A DNA stretch of 42,436 bases, from assembly GCA_040255445.1 (NCBI GenBank), contig JBDZUZ010000014.1, forward strand, positions 1 through 42,436, written 5' to 3'. This stretch comes from JBDZUZ01 sp040255445 (GTDB lineage: Bacteria; Planctomycetota; Phycisphaerae; Phycisphaerales; UBA1924). The notes under the pieces are model-generated. The model made no database searches, was not told the origin of the DNA, and saw only the letters and a list, made by a program, of their open reading frames with translations. The translations under genes were made by a program, and so were the position numbers. Below, piece after piece: positions 33,915 through 41,334 of this stretch. How positions within the stretch are numbered: the first letter of the stretch is position 1; the number at the start of each line of letters is the position of its first letter.

Positions 33915-34808
33915 ATGGCCAAGCGCCCCGCACGGTCCCAGCACACCGTCCGCACGCCGCGGCCCCGCGGCACGCCGCGCCAGCCCCGCCCCGCAACGCC
34001 CCCCGCCGGCGCCTCCAAACGCCCGCCCGCCGCGCCCGTCACCGACCTCACCACCCCCGCCGGCGTCCGCACCCTCGTCGTCTTCGGCGGCACCTTCGAC
34101 CCGCCGCACTCGCACCACGTCGAGGGCCCGCGCCTGGCGATCGAGCGGCTCTACGGCGACGCCGGCAAACTCATCTACATCCCCGCCGCCCGCAACCCGC
34201 TCAAGCCCGACCCGCCCGTCGCCGACGAGCACCGCATCGCCATGCTCCGCCTCGCCGTCGAGCCGGCGATGATCTGGACCGACGAGATCGACCGCGCCGA
34301 GTTTCTCCGCGGCAAAGGCCACGACCTCCCCAGCTACACGATCGACACACTGCGTCGGCTGCGCCGCCTCGTGCCCAAACGAGTCGCCATCCGCCTGCTC
34401 ATCGGCGCGGACCAGGCCGCCTCGTTCCACCTCTGGCGCGATGCCCGCCGCATCATCCGCATCGCCCCTCCGCTGGTGATGCCCCGCGAGCCCTTCGCCT
34501 CGCCCGATCCCCTCTGGCGTGCGATGCACGAATCACGCTACTGGACCCGCGCTGAGCTCCGCGACTGGTGCGCCCGCCTCGCGCCCACACCCGTCATCCC
34601 CGCGGCGTCCACCCGCCTCCGCGAAGCCCTCCGCCGCGCCCCAGCCGACCCCCTCCAGTGGAAGGGCGACCCGACGCTCGGCCACATCCCCGCGCTCGTC
34701 GCCCGCTACATCTGCGAGCACGGCCTCTACGGCGTCGGCCGCGTGAAACCCAGCGGCCGCCGCCGCCTCGCGAGCCGACCGCCCAAAGACCCCAAGGACG
34801 GCGCATAA
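33915..34808 (+). CDS. nadD: Nicotinate-nucleotide adenylyltransferase
   Basis: The 297-residue product makes nicotinic acid adenine dinucleotide from NaMN and ATP, the penultimate step of NAD+ synthesis. The nucleotidyltransferase motif GGTFDPPHSHH is at about residues 57-67, with HH at its end where most NadD have GH. IPAARNPLKPDPP near 91-103 and DELPSYTIDTL-like GHDLPSYTIDTLRRL near 134-148 are typical. The C-terminal ISTT-like motif is represented by VIPAASTRLREAL. The first ~48 residues are a Pro/Arg/Ala-rich tail and the last ~25 are basic. Both are absent from typical ~200-residue NadD, though the core is also somewhat long. The ATG at 33915 follows a repeat-rich spacer with no clear ribosome site, and an internal start is possible. 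Confidence 0.88.
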   Translation: MAKRPARSQHTVRTPRPRGTPRQPRPATPPAGASKRPPAAPVTDLTTPAGVRTLVVFGGTFDPPHSHHVEGPRLAIERLYGDAGKLIYIPAARNPLKPDPPVADEHRIAMLRLAVEPAMIWTDEIDRAEFLRGKGHDLPSYTIDTLRRLRRLVPKRVAIRLLIGADQAASFHLWRDARRIIRIAPPLVMPREPFASPDPLWRAMHESRYWTRAELRDWCARLAPTPVIPAASTRLREALRRAPADPLQWKGDPTLGHIPALVARYICEHGLYGVGRVKPSGRRRLASRPPKDPKDGA

Positions 34809-34827
34809 ACAGCCCGCCATCGGCGGC

Positions 34828-34860
34828 AAAGAAAAAGGGCCGCCCCATCGGAGCGGCCCT
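34828..34860 (-). terminator. Rho-independent terminator of metK
   Basis: On the minus strand AGGGCCGC (34860-34853) pairs with GCGGCCCT (34843-34836) across a 9-base loop and is followed by TTTTCTTT. It lies 28 bases past the metK stop. It also falls just after the nadD stop on the other strand, where it could serve as a T-less barrier. Confidence 0.88.
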
Positions 34861-34887
34861 CTCATCATTCGCATCACCGCCGCGGCA

Positions 34888-36039
34888 TTACGAGCACATG
34901 CTCTTCAGCGCATCGGCCTTGTCCGTCTTCTCCCACGTGAACCGGTCCCCATCGGCCTTGCGGCCAAAGTGCCCGTGCCGCGCCGTCACCTTATAGATCG
35001 GCTTCCGCAGGCCCAGCGTCTCGATGATGCCCCGCGGCGTCAGCTTGAAGATCTCGCGCACCGCCTTGGAGATCTTCTCCGGCGACACCTTGTTCGTGCC
35101 GTTGCAGTCCACATACACGCTGGTGGGCTCGGCCACACCGATCGCGTACGACAGCTGAATCTCGCACTCGCTCGCCAGGCCCGCGGCGACGATGTTCTTC
35201 GCGATGTACCGGGCCATGTACGCCGCGGAGCGGTCCACCTTGGTCGGGTCCTTGCCCGAGAACGCGCCGCCGCCGTGCCGGCCGTAGCCGCCGTACGTAT
35301 CGACGATGATCTTGCGGCCCGTCAGACCCGTGTCGCCGTGCGGCCCGCCGATCTCGAAGCGCCCCGTCGGGTTGATGTGCACCTTGATGCCCGGGTTCCA
35401 CCACTCGCCCAGGACCGGCTTGATCACCGCCTTGATGATCTCCTGCCCCAGGTCCTTCTGCCGCTCGTTCCAGGTGCGGTCGTGCTGCGTCGAGAGCACA
35501 ACGGTGTCGACGCGGACCGGCTTGCCGTTGTCGTACTCGACGGTCACCTGGCTCTTCGCATCGGGCCGCAGCCCGGGGACGCTCCCCTCGCGGCGGGCCG
35601 ACGCCTGCCGCTCGACAAGCCGGTGGGCGAGCTGGATCGGCAGCGGCATCAGCTCCGCCGTCTGATCGCACGCGTAACCGAACATCATGCCCTGGTCGCC
35701 CGCGCCCTCGCGGTCAACGCCCTGCGCGATATCGGGCGACTGCTTCTTGATCGAGGTCAGCACCGCGCACGACTCGGAGTCGAACTTCATATCCGCCGTC
35801 GTGTACCCGATCTCCTTGATCACATCGCGCACGACGTCATCGATCTCGACATACGCCTTGGTCGTCACCTCGCCGGCGACCACCGCCATGCCCGTCGACA
35901 CCATCGTCTCAACCGCGACGCGGGAGTACGGGTCGTCGGTCAGCATCGCATCGAGGATCGCATCGGAGATCTGGTCGGCGACCTTGTCCGGGTGGCCCAT
36001 GGAAACCGACTCGGACGTGAAGAGGTTGACGTTGGGCAT
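34888..36039 (-). CDS. metK: S-adenosylmethionine synthetase
   Basis: The 383-residue enzyme makes S-adenosylmethionine from methionine and ATP. Family motifs are present in order: FTSESVSMGHPDKVADQISD near 6-25, GAGDQGMMFGYA near 112-123 (the methionine-adenosyltransferase signature), DTVVLSTQHD, and GGGAFSGKDPTKVDRSAAY near 258-276 (the P-loop-like signature). Length matches the family norm. ATG 36039 is chosen because the residues upstream in this frame lack similarity. It is transcribed divergently from purM with a 217-bp intergenic region. Besides central metabolism, it supplies methyl groups for enzymes such as the FkbM methyltransferase in this window. Its leader has two strong hairpins. 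Confidence 0.96.
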   Translation of the reverse strand: MPNVNLFTSESVSMGHPDKVADQISDAILDAMLTDDPYSRVAVETMVSTGMAVVAGEVTTKAYVEIDDVVRDVIKEIGYTTADMKFDSESCAVLTSIKKQSPDIAQGVDREGAGDQGMMFGYACDQTAELMPLPIQLAHRLVERQASARREGSVPGLRPDAKSQVTVEYDNGKPVRVDTVVLSTQHDRTWNERQKDLGQEIIKAVIKPVLGEWWNPGIKVHINPTGRFEIGGPHGDTGLTGRKIIVDTYGGYGRHGGGAFSGKDPTKVDRSAAYMARYIAKNIVAAGLASECEIQLSYAIGVAEPTSVYVDCNGTNKVSPEKISKAVREIFKLTPRGIIETLGLRKPIYKVTARHGHFGRKADGDRFTWEKTDKADALKSMCS

Positions 36040-36133
36040 GGGGCTGCGGGTCCTTCTCGAATCGTGCCCCTCCGGGCACCGGCGCTGTGAAGTCGGGCCG
36101 CGCTGCGGCCCGGCGAATGCAGGGCCGAGTATA
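36040..36133 (-). promoter_or_regulatory. metK promoter element and hairpin-rich leader
   Basis: On the minus strand a TATACT -10 candidate lies at 36133-36128, with a poor -35. The ~80-nt leader that would follow contains two perfect hairpins. One is CGGGCCGC/GCGGCCCG (36094-36112) with a 3-base loop and the other is GTGCCC/GGGCAC (36064-36079) with a 4-base loop. Neither is followed by a T-run. The layout could be an attenuation or SAM-sensing leader, but I cannot match it to a known SAM riboswitch class. Confidence 0.35.
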
Positions 36134-36256
36134 GGGCAATCCGCCTCCTTCTCCGCCCCCTCGCCGCTCCCACTCCGCCCCTCTCCGCCCGCACCGCGGC
36201 ACATCCGACAGCCTCCGCCGCCCCCGGACGCCCGGTCAACCGCTACCCTTGCCCCC

Positions 36257-37423
36257 ATGAGCCCAGCCGCCCGCTCCCCCAACACCGCCGCGAAGAAGCC
36301 CGCCGCGAAGAAGCCCGCCGCGAAGAAAGCCCCCGGCAAGAAGGCCACCAAAGCCCCTGCCGGCCTCTCCTACGCCTCCGCCGGCGTCGACATCGACAAG
36401 AAAGACGCTTTCACCGAGTCCCTCTCGACCACCCTCCGCCGAACCTTCACCGACCGCGTCATCGACAACCCCGGCGGCTTCGCCGGCCTCTTCCGCCTCG
36501 ATTACAACCACAAGCTCTTCGCCCGCAACTACAAAGACCCCGTCCTCGTCGCCTGCGCCGACGGCGTCGGCACCAAGGTCCTCCTCGCCACCGAGATGGA
36601 CAAATACGACACCCTGGGCATCGACCTGGTCGCGATGAACGTCAACGACCTGATCGTGCAGGGCGCTGAACCCCTCTTCTTCCTCGACTACATCGCCGTC
36701 CCCGAGGTCGACACCCGCATCTTGAACGATCTGGTCCGCGGCATCGCCGACGGCTGCCGCCGCTCCGGCTGCGCGCTCCTGGGCGGCGAGACCGCCAACA
36801 TGCCCGACATCTACAAGAAGGGCGACTTCGACATGGCCGGCTTCTGCGTCGGCGTCGCCGACCTCAAGCGCGTCCAAAAACCCACCCGCGTCCGCGCCGG
36901 CGATGTCGTGCTCGGCCTCGCCAGCGACGGCATCCACAGCAACGGCTACAGCCTCGTCCGCAAAGTGGTCCGCGCGGCCAAGCTCGATCTCAACAAGGTC
37001 TACCCCGAGCTCGACAAGGAACACACCCTCGGCGCAGTCCTCCTCACCCCCACCCGCCTCTACGCCGAACCCATCACCAAGCTCCAGCTCGGCTACCGCG
37101 TCAAGAACGTGATCAGCGGCATGGCCCACATCACCGGCTCGGGCCTCCCCGGCAACCTCTGCCGCGCCCTCCCCCCGACGCTCGATGCGGTGGTCGACCG
37201 CGAGTCCTGGCCCGTGACCCCCGTCTTCCGCTTCCTCCAGAAGCACGGCGCCATCGCCGAGGAAGAGATGTGGCGCGTCTTCAACATGGGCATCGGCTAC
37301 TGCGTGATCGTCCGCAAAAGCTTCGCCGACTCGATCACCGAGCGACTGACCAAGCTGGGCGAGACGGTCTACCGCATCGGCACGATCGCAAAGGGAAAGG
37401 GCGAGGTGCGCTTCGACGCGTGA
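36257..37423 (+). CDS. purM: Phosphoribosylformylglycinamidine cyclo-ligase with Lys/Ala/Pro tail
   Basis: The 388-residue enzyme closes the imidazole ring in purine synthesis (FGAM to AIR, using ATP). PurM motifs are present: ACADGVGTKVLLATEM near 96-111, GIDLVAMNVNDLIVQGAEPLFFLDY, GGETANMPDIY near 177-187, SDGIHSNGYSLVRK, and GYRVKNVISGMAHITGSGL. The usual enzyme is about 345 residues. This one has about 35 extra N-terminal residues, AAKKPAAKKPAAKKAPGKK and so on, which look like a histone-H1/Hc1 tail. ATG 36257 is the first start of the frame after the metK leader. A later start past the tail would need a non-ATG codon. No terminator is seen other than the hairpins of the following repeat. 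Confidence 0.93.
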   Translation: MSPAARSPNTAAKKPAAKKPAAKKAPGKKATKAPAGLSYASAGVDIDKKDAFTESLSTTLRRTFTDRVIDNPGGFAGLFRLDYNHKLFARNYKDPVLVACADGVGTKVLLATEMDKYDTLGIDLVAMNVNDLIVQGAEPLFFLDYIAVPEVDTRILNDLVRGIADGCRRSGCALLGGETANMPDIYKKGDFDMAGFCVGVADLKRVQKPTRVRAGDVVLGLASDGIHSNGYSLVRKVVRAAKLDLNKVYPELDKEHTLGAVLLTPTRLYAEPITKLQLGYRVKNVISGMAHITGSGLPGNLCRALPPTLDAVVDRESWPVTPVFRFLQKHGAIAEEEMWRVFNMGIGYCVIVRKSFADSITERLTKLGETVYRIGTIAKGKGEVRFDA

Positions 37424-37437
37424 GCGAACGCGTGGGC

Positions 37438-37609
37438 GCCCCCCGAAACCCGCGCTCCGCCCCCCTCCGAGAGCACCCGCAAGGGTGCGCCAGAATCCAG
37501 CCACGGGCGTAAGCCCGTGGAACCAAAGCCCCACGCACCACCCAAGCCCGATTCCCCCAGCCCGCTTCAGCGGGCTCGCCCGCTCGTAGGCCACGCCTTC
37601 AGGCGTGGT
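37438..37609. repeat. Four-hairpin intergenic repeat, copy 1
   Basis: This 172-bp element has a near-copy at 39878-40051 in the same orientation. It is made of four short perfect hairpins: GCACCC-GCAA-GGGTGC (37473-37488), CCACGGGC-GTAA-GCCCGTGG (37501-37520), AGCCCGC-TTCA-GCGGGCT (37559-37576) and CCACGCC-TTCA-GGCGTGG (37591-37608). It starts just after purM. It looks like a dispersed non-autonomous or REP-like repeat and may also end purM transcription. No transposase is near. Confidence 0.9.
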
Positions 37610-37832
37610 TCATTTCCACATGCGTGTACCGCCGTGCCTTTCGACACCAAGTACGCCGCGACGACACCCCGCCGCACATCGTCCACTTAACAGACGGGGA
37701 CTGCCGAGGCCTCAACACCCTGCCACAGAACGCCCGGTCCCTAAATGCATACTGGGATGATGGCCCAACCACGCGCGTGCCGCCTGCCCTTGGGCATATC
37801 ACCAGGGATGTCATCCGCAGGCTTGGTTCGAC
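37610..37832. other. Non-coding spacer after repeat copy 1
   Basis: This stretch holds no gene I can support. A 70-codon plus-strand frame (37624-37836) and a 90-codon minus-strand frame (37599-37871) exist, but neither has a ribosome site, a family motif or gene-like codon use. Confidence 0.5.
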
Positions 37833-37888
37833 TTGACAAGCGGGAAAGTGCCCTGTAGTTTTCTCGGGCAAGTCCAGGCATCTGGACT
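37833..37888 (+). promoter_or_regulatory. Strong promoter and palindrome upstream of 37904
   Basis: A perfect -35 TTGACA (37833-37838) is separated by 17 bases from TAGTTT (37856-37861), the best sigma70-type promoter in the window. Ten bases further on is the palindrome AGTCCAG-GCAT-CTGGACT (37871-37888). It falls at or just after the expected transcription start and could be an operator or a 5' hairpin. AAGGGG at 37892-37897 is the ribosome site for the ATG at 37904. Confidence 0.72.
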
Positions 37889-37903
37889 CATAAGGGGTAG
37901 CAC

Positions 37904-38944
37904 ATGAGAATCAAGGGCTCGCTAACCGCCGCAGTCGCCATGTCGATCCTCACCGGGGCGGCGGTGGCACAGACCAATCACGTCGCTTGGTCGAAGATCG
38001 AGACCGGATCGTGGGTCATGCATCCTCTCTACACCGAGGATGCTGGGGGCGCCATCTCCGTCTCGAACTTCTTGGCGCTGACCGATCCTGTCGCAGCCGT
38101 CGGCGACAACCTTGTTGCCGTTTGGTACCGACGCGAGGGAGCGAGTTGGACCGCCAAGTCTTGGAGTACCAACGATCCTTGGGAAGCGATCAAGTCTGTC
38201 AAGGCGGAGTTGGGGATCTCAGACGACGAAGATGACCGGTGGGACATCAGCGGCGACGATGATTTCATCCCGACCGCTGAGGCTCCAGAGGAGTACGTTT
38301 CAGGCGTGCTCGCGGACGACCCGCTCGCGCCGCTGATCGCGTCGTCGCCCGATCGTGACGTGATCGTAGAGTTGCTGGCGATTACGGGTTATCAGGCGGC
38401 GGATGTGCCGGTCGAGAAAGACGACGGCTGCACGACCGACGCCAAACTAGACGGCATGGCCGCCGCAATCGTCGAGACGCTTCAGGGTGATGAGGAGACA
38501 GCCGTTGATCGCTCGATGGCGGCGTGGATCGCATCGGGAACGGCTGGCTGCGGTGCGCCGGTTGCTGTCATTATCGTCGAGTTTCCGCCTCAATACACGC
38601 CCTGGGTACCAGGGCTGTTTGAGTGCGAGTACGAACCGTTCGACTCGAACAGCGGCTTCTGCACGGAGGCGAGATGGACAGAAACACGCACAGTCACAGA
38701 AAGGCGAACACGGGCGATGAAGAATTGGGTGCCCCCTCCGACCTATCTTTATTGCGATCAAACGAGAACGGGCACGCAGACGCGAACGCTTAGATGCACT
38801 GACTGTCAGCCGCTTACCTACACCCCTTGCCCCGTGGCTGAACCGCCGAGTAGCCCCATGCCCACCGCATGCTTTAGCGGTTGGTCCGGGGGAATCTCCT
38901 CATCCACGGTCTGGGGTGCATGGACTCCCGCATGTCCCTTCTAA
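37904..38944 (+). CDS. Secreted hypothetical protein, acidic with a Cys/Thr/Arg-rich C-terminus
   Basis: I do not recognise the family. The 346-residue product has a clear signal peptide (residues 1-22, cleaving after AVA). The mature N-terminal half is acidic and Trp-containing (GISDDEDDRWDISGDDD near 105-121). The C-terminal 120 residues hold most of the cysteines, with repeated Thr/Arg stretches (TETRTVTERRTRA, QTRTGTQTRTLRCTDC) and WSGG...WGAWTPACPF at the very end, loosely like an extracellular disulfide-rich module. It is likely exported to the periplasm or surface. Codon use is more even than in the housekeeping genes, and it lies between two copies of a repeat. These points suggest recent acquisition. 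It ends 25 bases inside the start of the next gene. Confidence 0.75.
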   Translation: MRIKGSLTAAVAMSILTGAAVAQTNHVAWSKIETGSWVMHPLYTEDAGGAISVSNFLALTDPVAAVGDNLVAVWYRREGASWTAKSWSTNDPWEAIKSVKAELGISDDEDDRWDISGDDDFIPTAEAPEEYVSGVLADDPLAPLIASSPDRDVIVELLAITGYQAADVPVEKDDGCTTDAKLDGMAAAIVETLQGDEETAVDRSMAAWIASGTAGCGAPVAVIIVEFPPQYTPWVPGLFECEYEPFDSNSGFCTEARWTETRTVTERRTRAMKNWVPPPTYLYCDQTRTGTQTRTLRCTDCQPLTYTPCPVAEPPSSPMPTACFSGWSGGISSSTVWGAWTPACPF

Positions 38945-39834
38945 ACACGCTTCTTCGTCGGCCGGGGCCTCAATCGCGACGATCGAATCGCAACGTGCTC
39001 TCTTTCTACACGCGGAGAATGGCCGCCGCGTTTGCGATCGCGATGTTCTTGCTGGCAGCGGATTGGTGGTGGTGTCAGTCGCGATTCTTCCGCTTGACGG
39101 CCCCTAGTAGCGGACGGCAGAACGCTGCCTCGGTCGCCAGAGGTGGTACGCGCCTGATGCAGGGAGAGCTCATCGACCAATCGGGCGTCCGCTGGTGGGG
39201 CTGGCAGGTCTTGTCAACCCCATCTGCGGACGCCTTTTTCTGCATTCGCGACGACTGGTGGTCCGCGTCGGCCTCAGCGACGCCGAACAGCGCCGAGCTC
39301 GAGCGTGTTCGCGCTGTGGCCAGCCTGCCCCCGGCGTGGACGGGTGTCACGCTGGACACCATCGCGGCCCACCCCTCCGCCGCGAGCTTTCACTCGGCCG
39401 TCATTGGTTGGCCGTGGCGAGCGTGGCGCATGGTCGGGACAGAAACGCGGTCCGGCCCCTCGATCTCCAACATACGCGTCATCGAGGGAATCGATCTCGC
39501 AAAGGACCTGGATGTCGAGTGGATTTCTGATCGGTACGACAAGGATGTGATCGAGCGGTGGTTCCCGGACTCCAACCTCCCGTCGAGCATGATCGCTACC
39601 CACCCGCTTTGGCCGGGGCTTCTCGCCAACGCGGCGGTCTTGGTCGCGATCGGTGCGTGCCTCGTGATGTTGCGACCATTGGTGCGGGTGTGGACAATGC
39701 GCCGAGCGGCAAGGCGTGGCCTCTGCCCGCGGTGCAGGTATCCACTGCCCCCCGTCGCCCCGACGGCCGATCGCTGCCCAGAGTGCGGCGGCAAGCCAAC
39801 CGTGACGGCGCGGGAGGCGCTTCTCGGTCTATAG
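38920..39834 (+). CDS. Membrane protein with C-terminal zinc ribbon, hypothetical
   Basis: The 304-residue product has a membrane helix near residues 34-48 and a second near 230-250. The ~180-residue segment between them is probably extracytoplasmic. A cytoplasmic C-terminal tail carries LCPRCRYPL and RCPECGG, four cysteines (about 269, 272, 286, 289) that form a zinc ribbon. Planctomycetes encode many proteins with this short-tail ribbon, usually of unknown function. It overlaps the 3' end of the secreted protein gene, so the two are probably cotranscribed and may act together. The start is uncertain: ATG 38920 and ATG 38932 are both possible, and neither has an ideal ribosome site. Confidence 0.72.
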   Translation: MDSRMSLLNTLLRRPGPQSRRSNRNVLSFYTRRMAAAFAIAMFLLAADWWWCQSRFFRLTAPSSGRQNAASVARGGTRLMQGELIDQSGVRWWGWQVLSTPSADAFFCIRDDWWSASASATPNSAELERVRAVASLPPAWTGVTLDTIAAHPSAASFHSAVIGWPWRAWRMVGTETRSGPSISNIRVIEGIDLAKDLDVEWISDRYDKDVIERWFPDSNLPSSMIATHPLWPGLLANAAVLVAIGACLVMLRPLVRVWTMRRAARRGLCPRCRYPLPPVAPTADRCPECGGKPTVTAREALLGL

Positions 39835-39877
39835 ACCAGCCGGTCCGCATGCCAGCCTGGTGACTCGGCCACCCGCC

Positions 39878-40051
39878 GCCCCCCGAAGCCCTCGCTCGGC
39901 CCCCCTCCGAGAGCACCCGTCAGGGTGCGCCAGAATCTCGCCACGGGCGTAAGCCCGCGGAAGCAGAGCCCCCCGCGCACCACCCAACCCCCACTCCCCC
40001 AGCCCGCTTCAGCGGGCTTGCCCGCTTGCAGGCCACGCCTTCAGGCGTGGT
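39878..40051. repeat. Four-hairpin intergenic repeat, copy 2
   Basis: This 174-bp direct repeat of 37438-37609 matches it along its whole length, roughly 85% by eye. The hairpins are kept although loops and some pairs differ. For example, the first loop is GTCA instead of GCAA, and the second right arm is GCCCGCGG instead of GCCCGTGG. Stem conservation with loop change suggests the folded form matters. It follows the zinc-ribbon gene. The remaining bases to 40153 hold no gene. Confidence 0.9.
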
Positions 40052-40153
40052 CGGCGGGAGGCCCGGGCGCGCCGCGCCGCGTCCGATTGCCGACACGTTC
40101 AAGCGTCTCGCGGCACGGGGTCGAGGCGAGCCGCCGGCGCGGCGGGTGTAGCG

Positions 40154-40191
40154 CAGAAAGAAAACAAGCCGCAGCGGGAATCCGATGCGGC
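40154..40191 (-). terminator. Rho-independent terminator of the minus-strand pair
   Basis: On the minus strand AGCCGCA (40191-40185) pairs with TGCGGCT (40072 in arm order, 40172-40166), extended inward by CGG/CCG around a 4-base loop. It is followed by TGTTTTCTTTC. It lies about 70 bases past the stop of the gene at 40263-40556. Confidence 0.8.
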
Positions 40192-40262
40192 TCGTTCGGT
40201 ATGAGTGTACTACAGCAAAACCGAAGCCTTGGTGACGAGTTCAGCAGGAAGAGTCGGCCGGG

Positions 40263-40556
40263 TCATTTCGATCCGCGATCGCGCTTTCTGTGTCTACCGC
40301 TCTGCTGTCTGAGGTCCATGCGACTGCCAAGCCCCTTGAGGACCAGATTCAGCGCGCCCGGCTCCCCCAGACATCTGCCGCTGGCGACCAGGGCAACGAC
40401 AATCACAGCCGTCGCCGAAATGAGCCTCGCAACCGCAACCGCGCCCACGTCTTCTACGGGCGTGGTCATCATCACATAGGGGAATTGCCCTGCGGCAAAC
40501 AGGAAGAGCGTGCAGCGGACCCGCGCACCGACAACCGGAATTCTGGATGAGTGCAT
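40263..40556 (-). CDS. Small membrane protein, hypothetical
   Basis: I do not recognise the family. The 97-residue product from ATG 40556 has two hydrophobic stretches. A short one lies near residues 14-31 and a clear helix near 40-60 (AVARLISATAVIVVALVASG). A basic C-terminus (GRHRKRDRGSK) should stay in the cytoplasm. The case for a real gene is its position. The start lies one base after the stop of the upstream gene on the same strand, a GGAGGG site is 8 bases upstream, and a good terminator follows its stop. Role unknown; probably made together with its upstream partner. Confidence 0.6.
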   Translation of the reverse strand: MHSSRIPVVGARVRCTLFLFAAGQFPYVMMTTPVEDVGAVAVARLISATAVIVVALVASGRCLGEPGALNLVLKGLGSRMDLRQQSGRHRKRDRGSK

Positions 40557-40557
40557 T

Positions 40558-41022
40558 TCACACACCCTCCTTCCGGGCAGCGGATGACACATCGGTGTCT
40601 GACAACGTGCCCTGACTCAACGCCTCTTCCAGGCCATCGAGAGCCGCGTGGCCTTTCTCCAACATGGAAGCCCGAGAATCGAATTCTTCGCGCATCTTTT
40701 CAAACAGCCGGGGAAGCATCTCCGCCGCTTCCGCCTTGACTGTCATTGATGCGTCCTTCAGAAGAATCGGGTGTTTGGCGCGGCCGATCGTGCAAACCAA
40801 GCACCACTTCTCCGCGCGGCGCTCAAAGCCTACCTCGAGGTAGTCGTCGCCATCGTGGTACTCTCCGTTCTCGACGCCGACTTCCAGCTTCCAAGGCATC
40901 GCCGTCAGACGGGCCTCAATCTGCAGCAATCGCGCTGTCAAACGATCCGCTTCCGCGTGCAGGTCCTTTGCAGCGTGGACGGGCGGCTTGAACAACTTTC
41001 CTCGATCTGAACCGTACGACAT
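40558..41022 (-). CDS. Hypothetical cytoplasmic protein with helical C-terminus
   Basis: I do not recognise the family. The 154-residue product from ATG 41022 has a helix near 18-42 (AAKDLHAEADRLTARLLQIE). A beta-like segment follows (LEVGVENGEYHDGDDYLEVGF at about 46-66), and the C-terminal third is charged and helical, possibly coiled (EAAEMLPRLFEKMREEFD). No signal peptide or membrane helix is present. AGAGG precedes the ATG by about 6 bases; an in-frame ATG at 41052 is less well placed. It is coupled to the small membrane protein gene downstream. The pair might work as a two-component unit, but nothing in the sequence names a function. Confidence 0.72.
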   Translation of the reverse strand: MSYGSDRGKLFKPPVHAAKDLHAEADRLTARLLQIEARLTAMPWKLEVGVENGEYHDGDDYLEVGFERRAEKWCLVCTIGRAKHPILLKDASMTVKAEAAEMLPRLFEKMREEFDSRASMLEKGHAALDGLEEALSQGTLSDTDVSSAARKEGV

Positions 41023-41334
41023 GACTGCACCTCTGGCCTTTCGACCGTGCAAGCTTGAACTCGATCGCCGTTAGACGATCGCGCCGAACCCAAAGCGCCC
41101 TTCCGAGTGTGCGGCAGGGGTCTCCGTTGGAAGACTGTTCGGCACCACAGGATAGCGCCGGGCAGCCCATCCGGCTGGCGGAGACGTAGCCCTGTGAGTT
41201 GTTGTCGCTTGAGTCACCAGGGCTACGGATGGCCCGGGCACGCTCGACCGCATCAGAGAACCGGCGTATCCAAGCGTTCCGTGTATGATGCCCGGCCACC
41301 CGCCGTTCGCAGCTGGTGAGAGTGAGCAAGATCC
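41023..41334. other. Divergent intergenic region
   Basis: About 310 bases separate the minus-strand pair from the gene at 41335. I see no gene, no convincing promoter pair and no repeat. The bases just before 41335 (GGTGAGAGTGAGCAAG) give a weak ribosome site. Confidence 0.4.

Noticed and set aside
36236..37594. 452-codon open frame on the minus strand
   Set aside because: It is antisense to purM, with a Gly/Val/Asp/Ala-rich product and no motif. It also extends into the hairpin repeat.
37438..37609. Possible CRISPR array or Rho-independent terminator cluster
   Set aside because: The hairpins differ in sequence and spacing and have no constant repeat/spacer pattern. A full near-copy at 39878 shows the unit is the whole ~173-bp element.
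37599..37871. Possible transposase fragment or small gene beside repeat copy 1
   Set aside because: Frames on both strands were read for IS200/RAYT-type motifs (HxH, Tyr helix) and none was found. There is no ribosome site either.
40916..41329. Minus-strand frame overlapping the start of the hypothetical gene at 41022
   Set aside because: It overlaps a better supported gene and has no ribosome site or recognisable sequence.
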